From: Coriobacteriaceae bacterium EMTCatB1
GTDB lineage: Bacteria; Actinomycetota; Coriobacteriia; Anaerosomatales; Anaerosomataceae
Direction: 5' to 3'
Length of the DNA: 64,000 nt
NCBI GenBank assembly: GCA_001950395.1
Contig: BDLO01000001.1
Coordinates: 1,339,979 to 1,403,978, forward strand
Each line of letters begins with the position of its first letter. The first letter of the stretch is position 1. The position numbers were made by a program, and so were the translations under genes. Positions 48,366 through 57,950 of this stretch are shown here, piece by piece. The notes under the pieces were generated by a model, which had not been told where the DNA came from, ran no database searches, and saw only the letters and a list, made by a program, of their open reading frames with translations.

Positions 48366-49928
48366 CTAGTCAGACACGTACTGCTTCCACAAATCTCTGA
48401 ACTGTCCGTACGTGGATGCGCTGATCGCACCGGGGCCGCCGAGCACGTAGCAGCCGATACCCTGCGTGCCATCGTAGGGTTCGCCGATCCCGCCCGCTGC
48501 GTCGAAGTACGTCTCGACCCACGGCGAGAGCGAGTCTTTCGGGGTCAAGAGCACGGGTGCTCCGGTCCACCAGCCGATCGAGGCCGCCGAGAGGGCGTCA
48601 GCTGGATTCTCGCCGGTCACGAGCGTCGCGAGGTACGGATTCATCCCGTAGTTGTCCACGCCGTACTCAGCGAGCTTCTCCGCGGTCTCGTACCGGTTCG
48701 CACCGGCGACACGCTCGACGTTGTATCCGAGGTCCGTGAGGTCGGCTTCCACACCGGCGCTGATGACGCCCTCGCCGCCGACGATGACGACGTCTGTGAC
48801 GCCGTTGTCCTCAAGCCACTGCGGCGTCTCTGCAGGCACGGTGGTCGCCTTGCTCATCAGCACCGGCGCGTAATCCCACGGTGCGACAGTCGATGCGGCA
48901 AGCGCATCCGGCCACGCAGTCCCGTTCACGAGAAACACGGTGTTGTTGAACGACGCTTCAGACACCGTTTCGTCAGCGATCGCGACCGCCGTGCGGTACC
49001 TGTCGGCTCCGGCAAGCCGTTCGACTTCTGTCACGTACTTAAGACCCGCGATCTCGTCCTCGACGGCCTTGCTGACTGCGCCCGTTCCTCCGAGGATGTA
49101 GACCTTCACGTCGTCGTAGTCCCAGAACAAGGACTCCGAAAGCCGGTTGATCTCGTCGCGCGTCACGCTCGGAAGCGAATCCGGCCTCGTGAGCAGCAGC
49201 ACGCCGTCCATCTGTGCCGCGAACGCGCCGCCGGCAAGGGCGTCAGCCGGATTCAGGCCGTTCGCCACGACGATCGCGCCCGGCCCATAACCGGGGCCGT
49301 ACCACGGGTTGGTCGTGTTGTCCCACTGGAGCTTGGAGGCAGCGACTGCCGTCGCGAACCGGTCCGCGCCGTAAATCCGCCGGGCGTCACCGACCGTGAT
49401 GTGGAGCTTGTACGAGTACGGGTAGTAGCTCGTGTCGATGGGCTCTGCCGCCAGGTAGTAGGTTCCCGGCGCCGGCGTCACGTAGTACAGGCACGACGAG
49501 TACGTGTCGCTCCAGTAATCGTGGTCGTCATCGGAGGCGAGCTCATTGCCGTCAGCATCGTACAGATACAGGTACGAGTCGTAGTACCCTGCGACGTACT
49601 CGGTCTCGGCCCAGATCGGGGTGCCTGTCTCCGCGACAGAGATCGCCACGTAGTCAGCCGGATCCTCGATCGTCGAACCTGAGCCGTGCACTGTCCGCAT
49701 GCTCGTCCACGAGTTGCCGTCCACCGCGGGGTTGTACACGTGCGCTGTCGCGGTCGTGTCGTCCGGCTCGTAGGCGTCCGGAGCGAACACCGCCGTCGTC
49801 GGCGCGAGACCCTTTGCCGGTGCGTGCTTCGCAGCCGTCGCTGCGACGCTCATGCTCGGCGCCGCAAGCGCCGCCACGAGCGCGATGGCCGCGACGAGCG
49901 CGGCCGACTTCCGCCATGAACCTGCCAT
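48366..49928 (-). CDS. Exported protein with pre-peptidase-like domain and three CWB2 repeats
   Basis: The 520-residue protein has a Sec signal peptide (cleaved near SVAATA). A beta-sandwich follows, starting DAYEPDDTTATAHVYN and containing YDSYLYLYDADGNELASDDD, the pattern of bacterial pre-peptidase C-terminal (PPC) domains that may bind sugars or calcium. From about residue 205, three CWB2 repeats (RFATAVAAS, RYRTAVAIAD and RYETAEKLAE, each with a P-A-D-A-L or P-D-A-L motif) anchor it to the wall. No enzyme domain is seen, so it may be a structural surface protein. GGAGGG precedes the ATG at 49928. Confidence 0.87.
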   Translation of the reverse strand: MAGSWRKSAALVAAIALVAALAAPSMSVAATAAKHAPAKGLAPTTAVFAPDAYEPDDTTATAHVYNPAVDGNSWTSMRTVHGSGSTIEDPADYVAISVAETGTPIWAETEYVAGYYDSYLYLYDADGNELASDDDHDYWSDTYSSCLYYVTPAPGTYYLAAEPIDTSYYPYSYKLHITVGDARRIYGADRFATAVAASKLQWDNTTNPWYGPGYGPGAIVVANGLNPADALAGGAFAAQMDGVLLLTRPDSLPSVTRDEINRLSESLFWDYDDVKVYILGGTGAVSKAVEDEIAGLKYVTEVERLAGADRYRTAVAIADETVSEASFNNTVFLVNGTAWPDALAASTVAPWDYAPVLMSKATTVPAETPQWLEDNGVTDVVIVGGEGVISAGVEADLTDLGYNVERVAGANRYETAEKLAEYGVDNYGMNPYLATLVTGENPADALSAASIGWWTGAPVLLTPKDSLSPWVETYFDAAGGIGEPYDGTQGIGCYVLGGPGAISASTYGQFRDLWKQYVSD

Positions 49929-50046
49929 GCGCAACACCCTCCCTTTTTCTCCCGGGCAGGCGATCCCGGAGGACCCCCACTCCATGCCTGTCAGGTCGGC
50001 TGATGCGCCGACCCCTTTGAGTGTTGCTGCCCCAAGGCTCCCGGTT

Positions 50047-51126
50047 TCAGACAGTCTCGCGCGGTTTCTTGCGCACCTTTTCGACGTACGGCGAGGTGAA
50101 CAATGCGAGCGTCGCAGCGTAGCCGGGACGGAAGCGGAGCGCATCTCCGACGCGTGGCGGCACGCGCATCTCCTCGACGTCGCACACGAGGTGGTCGCTC
50201 GACGCCCCGAGGACCTCCACGCCCTCGTCCAAGGGCGTGAGCCCTTCTGGGACGACATCTTGCCGGCCGATGGCACAGATCGCACGCAGCCGCTCACCGC
50301 GGTCCGAGAACGCGGGGGTGTGTCCGAACGCGTCTTGGGCGATGCGGCCCTGCGGGAGGCTCGGCTTGCGCGCGACCTCGATGACGGGCACCTCCAGCGT
50401 GATCGCGTCGGTGCGCAAGCCAAGGACGGGCGTGCGCGTGACGGTGCTGACGCCGAGGATGATGCTTTCCCCGATACGGAGGTTGTCGACGCGGTCCGGC
50501 AGCTCGCCTGCGATGAGCGCGTCGAGCGACGAGGACATCCCGCCGCTCACCATGAGACGGCGCCCGAGCATCTGCTCCGTCTCGCGCACGAGCTCGACCA
50601 GGCGGCCCAGGTTGTCGGAGTCCGGCACCACGCCGCCGAAGCAGGTGAGGCTCGTGCCGATTCCGACGACGTCGACCGCCTCGAGCGAACGTGCCGCCTC
50701 GACGAACGCAGGCAGCGCGCCCGGCATCATGCCTTCCCGCAAGTCGCCGAGGTCGACCATCGCCACGACCGCGTGCCGGCGGCTCGCTCGCCGTGCCGCG
50801 GCGTCGAGCGCCGCGAGCGTGGCTACCTCCGATTCCAAGGAGACGTCCGCCAGCCGGACGACCTCGTCAGCGGCGGCGGGCACCGCCGAGCGCAGCAGCC
50901 ACAGCGGCGCGCGAACGCCTGCTTCCCGCAACCGTTCGAGGTTCTCCAGCCGCGAGTCGCCGATCGCCGTGCAGCCGCCGTCGAGCATGGCGCGAGCGAC
51001 GTCTGGGTCTCCGCAGGTGACCTTCGTGACACCCACCACCTGCCGTCCACCGAGCGCCGCCACGACGCGTTCGGCGTTCGCGCGGATCGCGTCCAGGTCG
51101 ACCGTCACCGTGGCTCGCCCAACCAT
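50047..51126 (-). CDS. orr: Ornithine racemase (alanine-racemase-fold PLP enzyme)
   Basis: The 359-residue protein is an alanine-racemase-fold enzyme with the cofactor lysine in QVVGVTKVTCGDPDVARAML, as in ornithine racemase Orr of Clostridium sticklandii. It also has the family's MVDLGDLREGMMP and GIGTSLTCFGGVVPD segments, then SGGMSSSLDAL and RIGESIILG. It would turn L-ornithine to D-ornithine, the substrate of the aminomutase encoded 5 kb away. GGAGGAG precedes the ATG. It follows the GlmL-type gene on the same strand with a 92-base gap. Function is inferred from family and gene context together. Confidence 0.88.
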   Translation of the reverse strand: MVGRATVTVDLDAIRANAERVVAALGGRQVVGVTKVTCGDPDVARAMLDGGCTAIGDSRLENLERLREAGVRAPLWLLRSAVPAAADEVVRLADVSLESEVATLAALDAAARRASRRHAVVAMVDLGDLREGMMPGALPAFVEAARSLEAVDVVGIGTSLTCFGGVVPDSDNLGRLVELVRETEQMLGRRLMVSGGMSSSLDALIAGELPDRVDNLRIGESIILGVSTVTRTPVLGLRTDAITLEVPVIEVARKPSLPQGRIAQDAFGHTPAFSDRGERLRAICAIGRQDVVPEGLTPLDEGVEVLGASSDHLVCDVEEMRVPPRVGDALRFRPGYAATLALFTSPYVEKVRKKPRETV

Positions 51127-51218
51127 GCGCTCCTCCCACCTCTCGTCGCCCGTCGCGACCTAGTGTACGCCGTTCATTGGCCGCAAGCAGCCGTTCGTCG
51201 CCACGCGAGGCGGTGCCG

Positions 51219-52565
51219 CTACGCCGAGAGCCCCGTGCTCGCGAGCATGAGCGCGACGACCGCCTCGGGGTCGAACGCCGCGAGCAGCGCGCCGCAACAG
51301 GCGAAGACGTAGTCGCGATCGAGCGCCACCCGCGCGTCGGCAGGCGGCAGCAGCCGCTCGTCGCCCTCGCGCGCGAGCCCGCCCCGGAGCGCGTCCTCGC
51401 CTCCAGGCAGCCGCACGAGCCCGCCGCCGGTGCCGATGACGAGCCTGCACGCCGAAAGGTCCCTGCCCCGCACGACCGTCTGGCGCCCGCGCGGCGTGTA
51501 GAGGTGCGCGAGCCGCCCTGCGTGCCGCTCCAGGGCCGTGCGCGTCGCGATGCGTGCAAGCGCGGCCGCCGCCGCGATTTCGGCTCCGCTTCCCGGGATC
51601 GCCGGCGGAAGCGGATCCGGGCGCTCGGCCTCGGGCAACAGCGACGCGGTGGTGCGCGCGCTCACGTACGTGCCGAGATCGCCCTCGACGGTGCGCTTCG
51701 CACGCGGCTGCGGCTCGGTGGCGCGCTGTGCGAGCTCTGGGCTTCCGGCCGTCACGGAGTGCACGTCGGTCGTCGCGCCGCCGACGTCGACCACCACGAG
51801 ATCCCCCACGGCTTCCGCCAGCGCCTCAGCGGCCAGCAGGACCGCGCCCGGCGTCGGCAGGATACGGCCGCGCACGAATTCGGCGACGCGCTCCATGCCC
51901 GGTGCGCGCGTGATGTGCTCCTCGAACGCGTCGTGGATGATGCGGCGAGCGGGCTCGACGGCGAGCTCGTCCACCGCCGGATAGACGTTCGGCGTGACGT
52001 ACACGCGGAACCCGGCGTCTTCGAGCGCAGTGCGCGCCTCGTCGGCGACGGCAGAGTTCCCGCCGAAGATCACCGCCGGGCGGATAGGGAGCGTCGCCAG
52101 CGCCCGCACGTTCGCGAGCACCGTCTCGGTGTCGCCGCCTTCGACGCCGCCGGCCAAGAAGATGAGTGCGGGCCGCGCTTCGTGGATCGCGCGCACGTCG
52201 CGCTCGCGCAAGACGCCCGCCGTCGTGAGCGTGACGACGGCGCCGGCCCCGAGGGCCGCCTCGCGCGCCGCACGAGCCGTCATGCGCTCCGTAAGCCCGT
52301 GCACCGTCATACGCAGCCCGCCCGCAGCAGACGAGGTAGCGAGCGTGACGCCCGGTTCGAGCGGGCCCGTCTGCGCCTCCAGCGCCGCGCGCGCCTGGAC
52401 GAGCCCGACGCCGACGTCGCCTGCCGCCACGCTGGTGGGCGCCATTCCTTGCGCGAGCAGCGTCGGCTCGGTTTCCGGGAAGCCCGAAAGGCCATCGAAC
52501 GCCGAGACCACCGTGGTGGTCGAGCCGATCTCGGCGACCAGCGCGTCTATGCGGCGTGCGCTCAC
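51219..52565 (-). CDS. GlmL/MutL-type reactivating ATPase of B12 aminomutases
   Basis: The 448-residue protein has the ASKHA ATPase layout of the MutL/GlmL family: AEIGSTTTVVSAF at the start (phosphate-1 loop), a conserved VTPNVYPAVDELAVEPARRI region, VVDVGGATTDVHSV (phosphate-2 loop) and a late VIGTGGGLVRL. GlmL-like proteins stand beside B12-dependent mutases, including ornithine aminomutase, and are believed to reactivate the enzyme by exchanging damaged cofactor. The GTG start has GGGGGGA upstream. It lies between pabB and orr on one strand and probably serves OraSE. Confidence 0.87.
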   Translation of the reverse strand: MSARRIDALVAEIGSTTTVVSAFDGLSGFPETEPTLLAQGMAPTSVAAGDVGVGLVQARAALEAQTGPLEPGVTLATSSAAGGLRMTVHGLTERMTARAAREAALGAGAVVTLTTAGVLRERDVRAIHEARPALIFLAGGVEGGDTETVLANVRALATLPIRPAVIFGGNSAVADEARTALEDAGFRVYVTPNVYPAVDELAVEPARRIIHDAFEEHITRAPGMERVAEFVRGRILPTPGAVLLAAEALAEAVGDLVVVDVGGATTDVHSVTAGSPELAQRATEPQPRAKRTVEGDLGTYVSARTTASLLPEAERPDPLPPAIPGSGAEIAAAAALARIATRTALERHAGRLAHLYTPRGRQTVVRGRDLSACRLVIGTGGGLVRLPGGEDALRGGLAREGDERLLPPADARVALDRDYVFACCGALLAAFDPEAVVALMLASTGLSA

Positions 52566-52599
52566 AGTGGTCCCCCTTCGCGTGCTTGCATGCAGCGTA

Positions 52600-53784
52600 T
52601 CACGCGAGAAGCGTGCCGGCCGAGCCGAGCACCGGGCACGCTTTCAGCATCGCCTCGTCCCACTCGGCCGGAGGATCGCTGTCGATCGTGATGCCGCACC
52701 CGGTCCCCCACGTCGCGTGGCCGTCTCGCGTGATCTCCAAGGTGCGGATAAGCACCGACGAGTCGATCTCGCCGGGACGCGCCACCACGAGCGAGCCGCA
52801 GTAAGCACCGCGCGTCGAGCGCTCCAGCTCGCTGATGACGCGCATCGCGGCGCGTTTCGGCGCGCCCGTCACCGACCCGCACGGGAACGCCGCCTCGAGC
52901 ACAGCTGCGACCGGTACGTCCGCACAGAGCAGCCCGCGCACGCACGACACCATCTGCCAGCAGTACGGAGTGGGGACGATCGCGCGCAGCGGGCGCACCA
53001 CGACCGAACCGGGCAGCGCGACCCGGCCGATGTCGTTGCGCTCCAGATCGACGATCATGGTGTGCTCCTCCTGCTCTTTCGCACAAGCGGCGAGTTCCGC
53101 GGCCAGCGCACGGTCCTCCGATGCCGTGCGGCCCCGCGGTCTGGTGCCCTTGATCGGCCACACCTCCGCGGAGACGCCGTCCCGTTCGTCCCGCAACCGC
53201 ACGAACCGCTCGGGAGAGATCGATGCCAGCGTCCGGCCGTCTGGAAGGGCGACGAGGGCAGACATCGCGCCTGCCCCGCGCGCTGCGAGCGTCGAGAACG
53301 CGAGCGCTGGGTCGCACGCGAGGGCGCCCGCGATCCGCAGCGTGAGGTTCGCGACGTACACGTCGCCTGCTCTGATGCGGTCCTTGAGCGATGCGACCGC
53401 GCCGACGAATGACGCTCGTTCCATGTCGGCGCATGCGCCAGAAAGAAGCGGCACGCCTGCTGGCAGCGGCGGAGGCGACGCGGGAGCGGCCGCCTGGATC
53501 GTGCGCTCGAACACCATGACCGCAGCAGCACCGTCGTAGGGCAGAACGGCGACCGCAAGCTCGCCGCCCTCGCCACGGAACACACGCTCGACTTCTTCGG
53601 CCGCTTCGCGTGTCCCGCACGCAGAACGGCAGACGACAGGCGATGCGGCCGCAAGCGCTACGCCACCGAACCAGCCGTCGGCGCCTGATGGCGCCAGCAC
53701 CACGCCGCCCGTCGTCAGCACCCCGCGCAACACGAAACAGCCCTCCCGTCCGGGTCGAGCCGCTGGGTGCCTGCCGGCTGTCAT
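52600..53784 (-). CDS. pabB: Aminodeoxychorismate synthase component I (PabB)
   Basis: The 394-residue protein is a chorismate-using enzyme of the PabB/TrpE family. The C-terminal catalytic half has SALVALPDGRTLASISPERF, then WPIKGTRPRGRTASEDRALA (the PIKGT motif typical of PabB), then VDLERNDIGRV, FPCGSVTGAPKRAAMRVISE and GTGCGITIDSDP. It adds ammonia to chorismate on the way to folate. No pabA or pabC lies beside it. It is the first gene of a likely operon with the GlmL-type gene and orr, an odd grouping. The ATG at 53784 lacks a good ribosome site. Confidence 0.86.
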   Translation of the reverse strand: MTAGRHPAARPGREGCFVLRGVLTTGGVVLAPSGADGWFGGVALAAASPVVCRSACGTREAAEEVERVFRGEGGELAVAVLPYDGAAAVMVFERTIQAAAPASPPPLPAGVPLLSGACADMERASFVGAVASLKDRIRAGDVYVANLTLRIAGALACDPALAFSTLAARGAGAMSALVALPDGRTLASISPERFVRLRDERDGVSAEVWPIKGTRPRGRTASEDRALAAELAACAKEQEEHTMIVDLERNDIGRVALPGSVVVRPLRAIVPTPYCWQMVSCVRGLLCADVPVAAVLEAAFPCGSVTGAPKRAAMRVISELERSTRGAYCGSLVVARPGEIDSSVLIRTLEITRDGHATWGTGCGITIDSDPPAEWDEAMLKACPVLGSAGTLLA

Positions 53785-53823
53785 GCGGCGTCCGCACGAT
53801 AGCGCATCTGCGACGCACTCCGC

Positions 53824-53829
53824 TACACT
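53824..53829 (+). promoter_or_regulatory. Possible -10 element before the dynamin-like GTPase leader
   Basis: TACACT lies 20 bases before a small leader reading frame. The -35 region is not obvious. If used, transcription would begin near 53836 and include the leader peptide and the hairpin described next. Confidence 0.4.
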
Positions 53830-53843
53830 GTGGAGCACAGGCG

Positions 53844-53873
53844 ATGGAGCTCGCCTTGAACCGCTTCGGCTGA
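53844..53873 (+). CDS. Short leader peptide (9 codons) upstream of the GTPase gene
   Basis: An ATG preceded by GGAG at eight bases opens a nine-codon frame, MELALNRFG, that ends immediately before a stable hairpin. This arrangement of leader peptide followed by hairpin is how translation-dependent attenuation is built. The peptide has no run of a single amino acid, so what it might sense is unclear. It could also be chance. Confidence 0.4.
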   Translation: MELALNRFG

Positions 53874-53874
53874 T

Positions 53875-53904
53875 GGCTCCTGCACCGGAACGCGTGCAGG
53901 AGCC
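53875..53904 (+). promoter_or_regulatory. Hairpin masking the ribosome site of the dynamin-like GTPase
   Basis: A perfect 11-bp stem (GGCTCCTGCAC with GTGCAGGAGCC) and an eight-base loop end three bases before the GTG at 53908. The right arm contains AGGAG, the only ribosome site of the gene, so folding would block translation. A leader peptide frame ends one base before the stem. Confidence 0.6.
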
Positions 53905-53907
53905 TTC

Positions 53908-55695
53908 GTGCTCATGGAGGTGGTTGCGATCCGACCCGATGAAGGCCGCACGGCCGCAGGGACGCCTGAGCCGCAGCTCGCTTCTGCGCTTGCGCGCATC
54001 GCCGTGCTGGCGCGCGATGCAGGGCTCGACCCGATCGCGGTGCGCGCAGACGAGCTCGCAGAGCGGCTCGCCGCCGGCCGCGTGCACCTCGCGGTGCTCG
54101 GGCAGGTCAAGCGCGGGAAGAGCACGCTCTTGAACGCCCTCCTCGGAGAGGCGGTCTTGCCCGCATCGGTCGTTCCGCTCACGGCCATCCCGACCTTCCT
54201 CAAGCCCGCTGGGACCCGGCGGCTTGAGGTCGCGTTCGCCGACGACCGCCAACCGGAGATCTTCGAGGCCTCTGACGCTGACGAGCTCAGAAGCCGCCTC
54301 GAGCAGTTCGTCACCGAGGAGCGCAACCCGTGCAATGCGCTCAACGTCGAGCGCGTCACGGTGTACCACCCCGCCCCGGTCCTCGCGTCCGGCGCGGTGC
54401 TCATCGACACGCCAGGCATCGGCTCGACGTACCGCCACAACACGGAGGCGACCCTGAACTTCCTGCCGCAGTGCGACGCGGCCCTCTTCGTCGTCTCAGC
54501 GGACCCGCCCATCACCGAAGCCGAGGTCGGGTTCCTGGCCGAGGTCGCCGAACGCGTGCCGCGGTTGTTCTTCGTGCTTAACAAAGTCGACTACCTGGAC
54601 GAACGCGAGCGCGAGACGGCCATCGCCTTCTTGCGCAGCGTCCTCGAACGGGAGGTCGGCGCCGCAGCAGCGGAGATCGTGCCGCTCTCGGCCCGGCGCG
54701 GGCTGGCCGCGCGCGAGGCCGGATCCGACGCGGCATGGGAGGACAGCGGCTGCGCGGCGCTCGAGCGCGCGCTGGAGCGGTTCGTGGCCGATGAGCTCAC
54801 GAGCGTGCTGCACGCAGCCGTCCGCGGCAAGACGCAGCGCCTCTGCGACGAGGCCGCGTCTCAGATCGCGCTCAAGCGGTCGCTCGCGCTCATGCCGCTC
54901 GCCGAACTGCAGTCGCGGGCCGCTCTGTTCCGCCAGTCGGTGGAAGCCGCCGTCCGCGAGCGCGAGATCGCCCACGACCTGATCGCCGGCGACAAGAAGC
55001 GCCTGCTTGCACGCCTGGAGCAGGAAGCGGCCGCTGTGCGCGAGCGCGCATATCACGCGCTCACGCGCGCAGTCGAGGAGCGCGCGCCAGACGAGCGGCT
55101 CGAAGACGTGCTCGAGCGCGAGGTGCCTGCGCTGTTCGAGCGCGAGCTCGGCGCCATCGCGACGCTCATGGAGCGGCTGATCGCGCAGTCGCTCTCTGAG
55201 CACGAGGCGCGGGCGGACGAGCTCGCCGCGAAGGTGCGATCGGCGGCCTCCGACGCCTTCGGGGTCGCGCTCGCGGCACCGAATGCGAGCGAGGTCTTCG
55301 AGATGCGGCGAGAGCCGTACTGGGTGCAGCACCCCTGGCAGGTCGCGCTCCACGTCCCTCCGGCCTCGCCGGCGGAACGGCTGCTGCCGGCTTCGGCCGC
55401 TGAACGCAAGCGTCGGGCCCGCGAGCGCATCGCTGTCGAGCGCGTCGTTGTGGGAAACGTCGAGAACCTGCGCTGGGCGGTGCTCCAGAACGTGAACGAC
55501 GCGTTCCTCGTCTTCGCCGGCCGGCTCGACCGCATGCTCGCCGAGCTCGTGGAGAGCGTCGAAGGGGCGCTCGCCGAAGCAGAGGCGCGGGCGGGGCGCG
55601 AACGCGCCTCGACGGCCTCGGTCGCGGACGCATACGCCGCGCACGAGGCGGAGCTCGCCGAGATCGCGCGGACGCTCGGAGGCGGAGACGCCTAG
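53908..55695 (+). CDS. Dynamin-like GTPase
   Basis: The 595-residue protein has the GTPase motifs of the dynamin superfamily: G1 GQVKRGKSTL (residues 65-74), a G2 threonine in VVPLTAIPT, G3 LIDTPGIGS and G4 FVLNKVDYLD. A long helical C-terminal half (LLARLEQEAAAVRERAYHAL and similar) would form the stalk. Bacterial relatives act on membranes during stress, division or phage attack. No strong membrane helix is visible. The GTG at 53908 has AGGAG five bases away; an ATG two codons later is the alternative. It runs against the oraE-oraS genes, overlapping the oraE end by four bases. Control by an upstream hairpin is likely. Confidence 0.88.
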   Translation: MLMEVVAIRPDEGRTAAGTPEPQLASALARIAVLARDAGLDPIAVRADELAERLAAGRVHLAVLGQVKRGKSTLLNALLGEAVLPASVVPLTAIPTFLKPAGTRRLEVAFADDRQPEIFEASDADELRSRLEQFVTEERNPCNALNVERVTVYHPAPVLASGAVLIDTPGIGSTYRHNTEATLNFLPQCDAALFVVSADPPITEAEVGFLAEVAERVPRLFFVLNKVDYLDERERETAIAFLRSVLEREVGAAAAEIVPLSARRGLAAREAGSDAAWEDSGCAALERALERFVADELTSVLHAAVRGKTQRLCDEAASQIALKRSLALMPLAELQSRAALFRQSVEAAVREREIAHDLIAGDKKRLLARLEQEAAAVRERAYHALTRAVEERAPDERLEDVLEREVPALFERELGAIATLMERLIAQSLSEHEARADELAAKVRSAASDAFGVALAAPNASEVFEMRREPYWVQHPWQVALHVPPASPAERLLPASAAERKRRARERIAVERVVVGNVENLRWAVLQNVNDAFLVFAGRLDRMLAELVESVEGALAEAEARAGRERASTASVADAYAAHEAELAEIARTLGGGDA

Positions 55696-57950
55696 GGGCC
55701 CGCGATGCGCTCGCGCATCGCCCGCACGATGAAGCTCGCCACGTCGATGCCGTGCGTGCCGCGCCCGAAGCCGGCGTCGAGCCCGCACTCGCGCGCCATC
55801 TCGTCGGTCACCTGCGTGCCGCCGGCGATGAGGAGGAGCCGGTCGCGCACTCCCTTCTCGACGGCGAGGTCAGCGAGCTTGCGCATGTTCTCGCGGTGCA
55901 CGTCCGCGTGCGTGATGATCGTGGAGATGAGGACGACCTGCGCGGCGTGCTCGATCGCGGCGTCGAGCACCTTCTCGACCGGCACGCTCGTGCCGAGGTA
56001 GGTCACGCCGAACCCCCACTTCTCGAGCCCGCCGTGCTTGATGTCGATGATCTCGCGCATGCCCACGGAGTGCTCGTCCTCGCCGACGGTAGCGGCCACC
56101 GCCTTCACGCCGTGCTCACGCACGAACTCGCGGATCTCCTCGTCGCTCAGCGCAGCCACCGGCTCCGGCACCACGAGCGTCGCTGGGTCCACCGCCGCGT
56201 CCAGCCGGCCCTTGAGCTCGATGAGCGTCCCCTCGGCCGGATGCATGACGCGGCTGTGGATGACCTCGCAGTCCGCAAGGTTCATGGCGCGCCCGAGCTC
56301 GAGCGCCGCCGCCTTCGCGACCTGCTCGGAGGCGGGCAGGAACATCGTCACGACGACGACGCCGTCCCCCGTCCACTCGACTTCCGGCTTGATGAGGCCG
56401 CGCTCCCGGAGCTCGCGCGTGGCAGCAAGACGCGCTGCAGCGTTGTCGTCCGGGTCGAGCTCATCGATGTAGGGGACCTTCGCGTCGTCGCACAGCGTGC
56501 AGCCCCCGATCGCATCGCACGGCTTCGCGCTCTCCGGGAGGTCCAGCAGTTCGAGGTGGTTCTCGCCGAAGTGCGCGCACACCGGCGCGAGGTAGTCCTC
56601 CGCCCGCTCGACGATCGTCCCGGCCGCCACGCCGCCATCGCTCGTGCGCACGATGCCGTCGTCGTTGGTCTCCGGATACTCCCCGGAGTCGACGAAGTAC
56701 GCCTGCTCCACCGCGGCGAAGTACCCGCCGTCGCGGAGCATCGCCTCGAGGAACAGCACCGCGCGCTCCTTGAGCTCGCGAACGCGCGCCTTGAGCTCCG
56801 GCGCCTCCCGGTCGACGCGCACCACCTCGCGGAGCCCGTCCATGCCCACGAGCGCCTGCTTGGCGGTGTCCACCGCGGCGACGTTGTTGTAGTGCCACGG
56901 GACGTTCCGCCCCTCGTCCGGCGTGATCGTCGACTGGATGTCGGCCGAGGTGAGCCGCGAGATCAGCATGTTGAGCACGTGCGAGACCGTCGCTTCGCGC
57001 GCGTCGGACTCCATGTAGCGGGTGTTCTGCTGAGCGCGCATCTTGAACCCGCGGAACAGGTCGCGCAGCGCGATCGCGTACGGCAGGTCCATGCGGACGC
57101 ACGGGGCCGGCGGCGCGTCGGGCGGCACGGTCGAGAGCGCGATGAGCTCCCGCGGCATGCCGACCGCTTCGGAGTACGCGCAGTTGATGGCGTGCTGCAC
57201 GAGCAGCTCCGGCATCACCTTCCAGGCGCGCACGGCCGTGGCGTTGGCGTTGTGCGCTCCGTCGATCTGCAGCATCCCGACGTGCGCCATCACGCGCTTG
57301 GCCTCGGCCGCGTCCACGAACGAGCGGTACATGTTGATGTTGCGGTACAAGACGTTGTACTGCGGGTCTTGGTGCGCGCCGTTCACGCCCTCCTCGGCGA
57401 ACATCACAGCGATCTCCGGACCCGCCACGCCGCTCACGTAGCTGTGGAAGTCGATCGGGCGGCCGACCTCGTCCTCGATCAGGTCGAGCGCACGCCGCGT
57501 GAGCCGGACCTGCTTGCGCGTCACCGCGGTCCCGCCGACGCCTTCCGGCGTGCCCTCGATCAGGCCGTCCATGTGCGACTGCCCGGCCGTGCGGATCACC
57601 ATGATGTGGTCGGCTCCGTGCCACGCCGCCATCCGCATGCGGCGCACGTCGTCTTCCGGCCGCCCGGAGGCGATCTCGGTGGTGATGACGCAGTCCGGCT
57701 GCGGGTCGATGCCCTCGAAGTAGCGAGCCGCCGGGAGCGGCACGCTCCGCGCCACAGGCTCCGAGGTCTCGTGGTACTCGAACTCGTACAGGCGCTGCGC
57801 TGGAAGCCGGCGACGCCACGTCCACCCGCGACGGCGGGGCCGGTAGCGATCGAGGCCCTCGAGCAGCGCCTCGACGTCGAGCTTCTCGTCTGGTGAAAGC
57901 GAAGGGTCGCGGAGCGGAGCGCCGAAACGCTCGTCGTGCTGCGCGCTCAT
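55692..57950 (-). CDS. oraE: D-ornithine 4,5-aminomutase large subunit OraE
   Basis: OraE holds the coenzyme B12 and PLP sites of the enzyme that moves the amino group of D-ornithine from C5 to C4, giving 2,4-diaminopentanoate. The 752-residue protein has the B12 axial-ligand motif DEHSVG (DxHxxG, about residue 626) and, 11 residues after that His, the PLP lysine in DIKHGG, the same spacing known in the Clostridium sticklandii enzyme. The N-terminal barrel includes GAHQDPQYNVLYRNINMYRS. The ATG at 57950 overlaps the oraS stop (ATGA). The usual ord, ortA and ortB genes of the pathway are not in this window. Confidence 0.95.
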   Translation of the reverse strand: MSAQHDERFGAPLRDPSLSPDEKLDVEALLEGLDRYRPRRRGWTWRRRLPAQRLYEFEYHETSEPVARSVPLPAARYFEGIDPQPDCVITTEIASGRPEDDVRRMRMAAWHGADHIMVIRTAGQSHMDGLIEGTPEGVGGTAVTRKQVRLTRRALDLIEDEVGRPIDFHSYVSGVAGPEIAVMFAEEGVNGAHQDPQYNVLYRNINMYRSFVDAAEAKRVMAHVGMLQIDGAHNANATAVRAWKVMPELLVQHAINCAYSEAVGMPRELIALSTVPPDAPPAPCVRMDLPYAIALRDLFRGFKMRAQQNTRYMESDAREATVSHVLNMLISRLTSADIQSTITPDEGRNVPWHYNNVAAVDTAKQALVGMDGLREVVRVDREAPELKARVRELKERAVLFLEAMLRDGGYFAAVEQAYFVDSGEYPETNDDGIVRTSDGGVAAGTIVERAEDYLAPVCAHFGENHLELLDLPESAKPCDAIGGCTLCDDAKVPYIDELDPDDNAAARLAATRELRERGLIKPEVEWTGDGVVVVTMFLPASEQVAKAAALELGRAMNLADCEVIHSRVMHPAEGTLIELKGRLDAAVDPATLVVPEPVAALSDEEIREFVREHGVKAVAATVGEDEHSVGMREIIDIKHGGLEKWGFGVTYLGTSVPVEKVLDAAIEHAAQVVLISTIITHADVHRENMRKLADLAVEKGVRDRLLLIAGGTQVTDEMARECGLDAGFGRGTHGIDVASFIVRAMRERIAGP

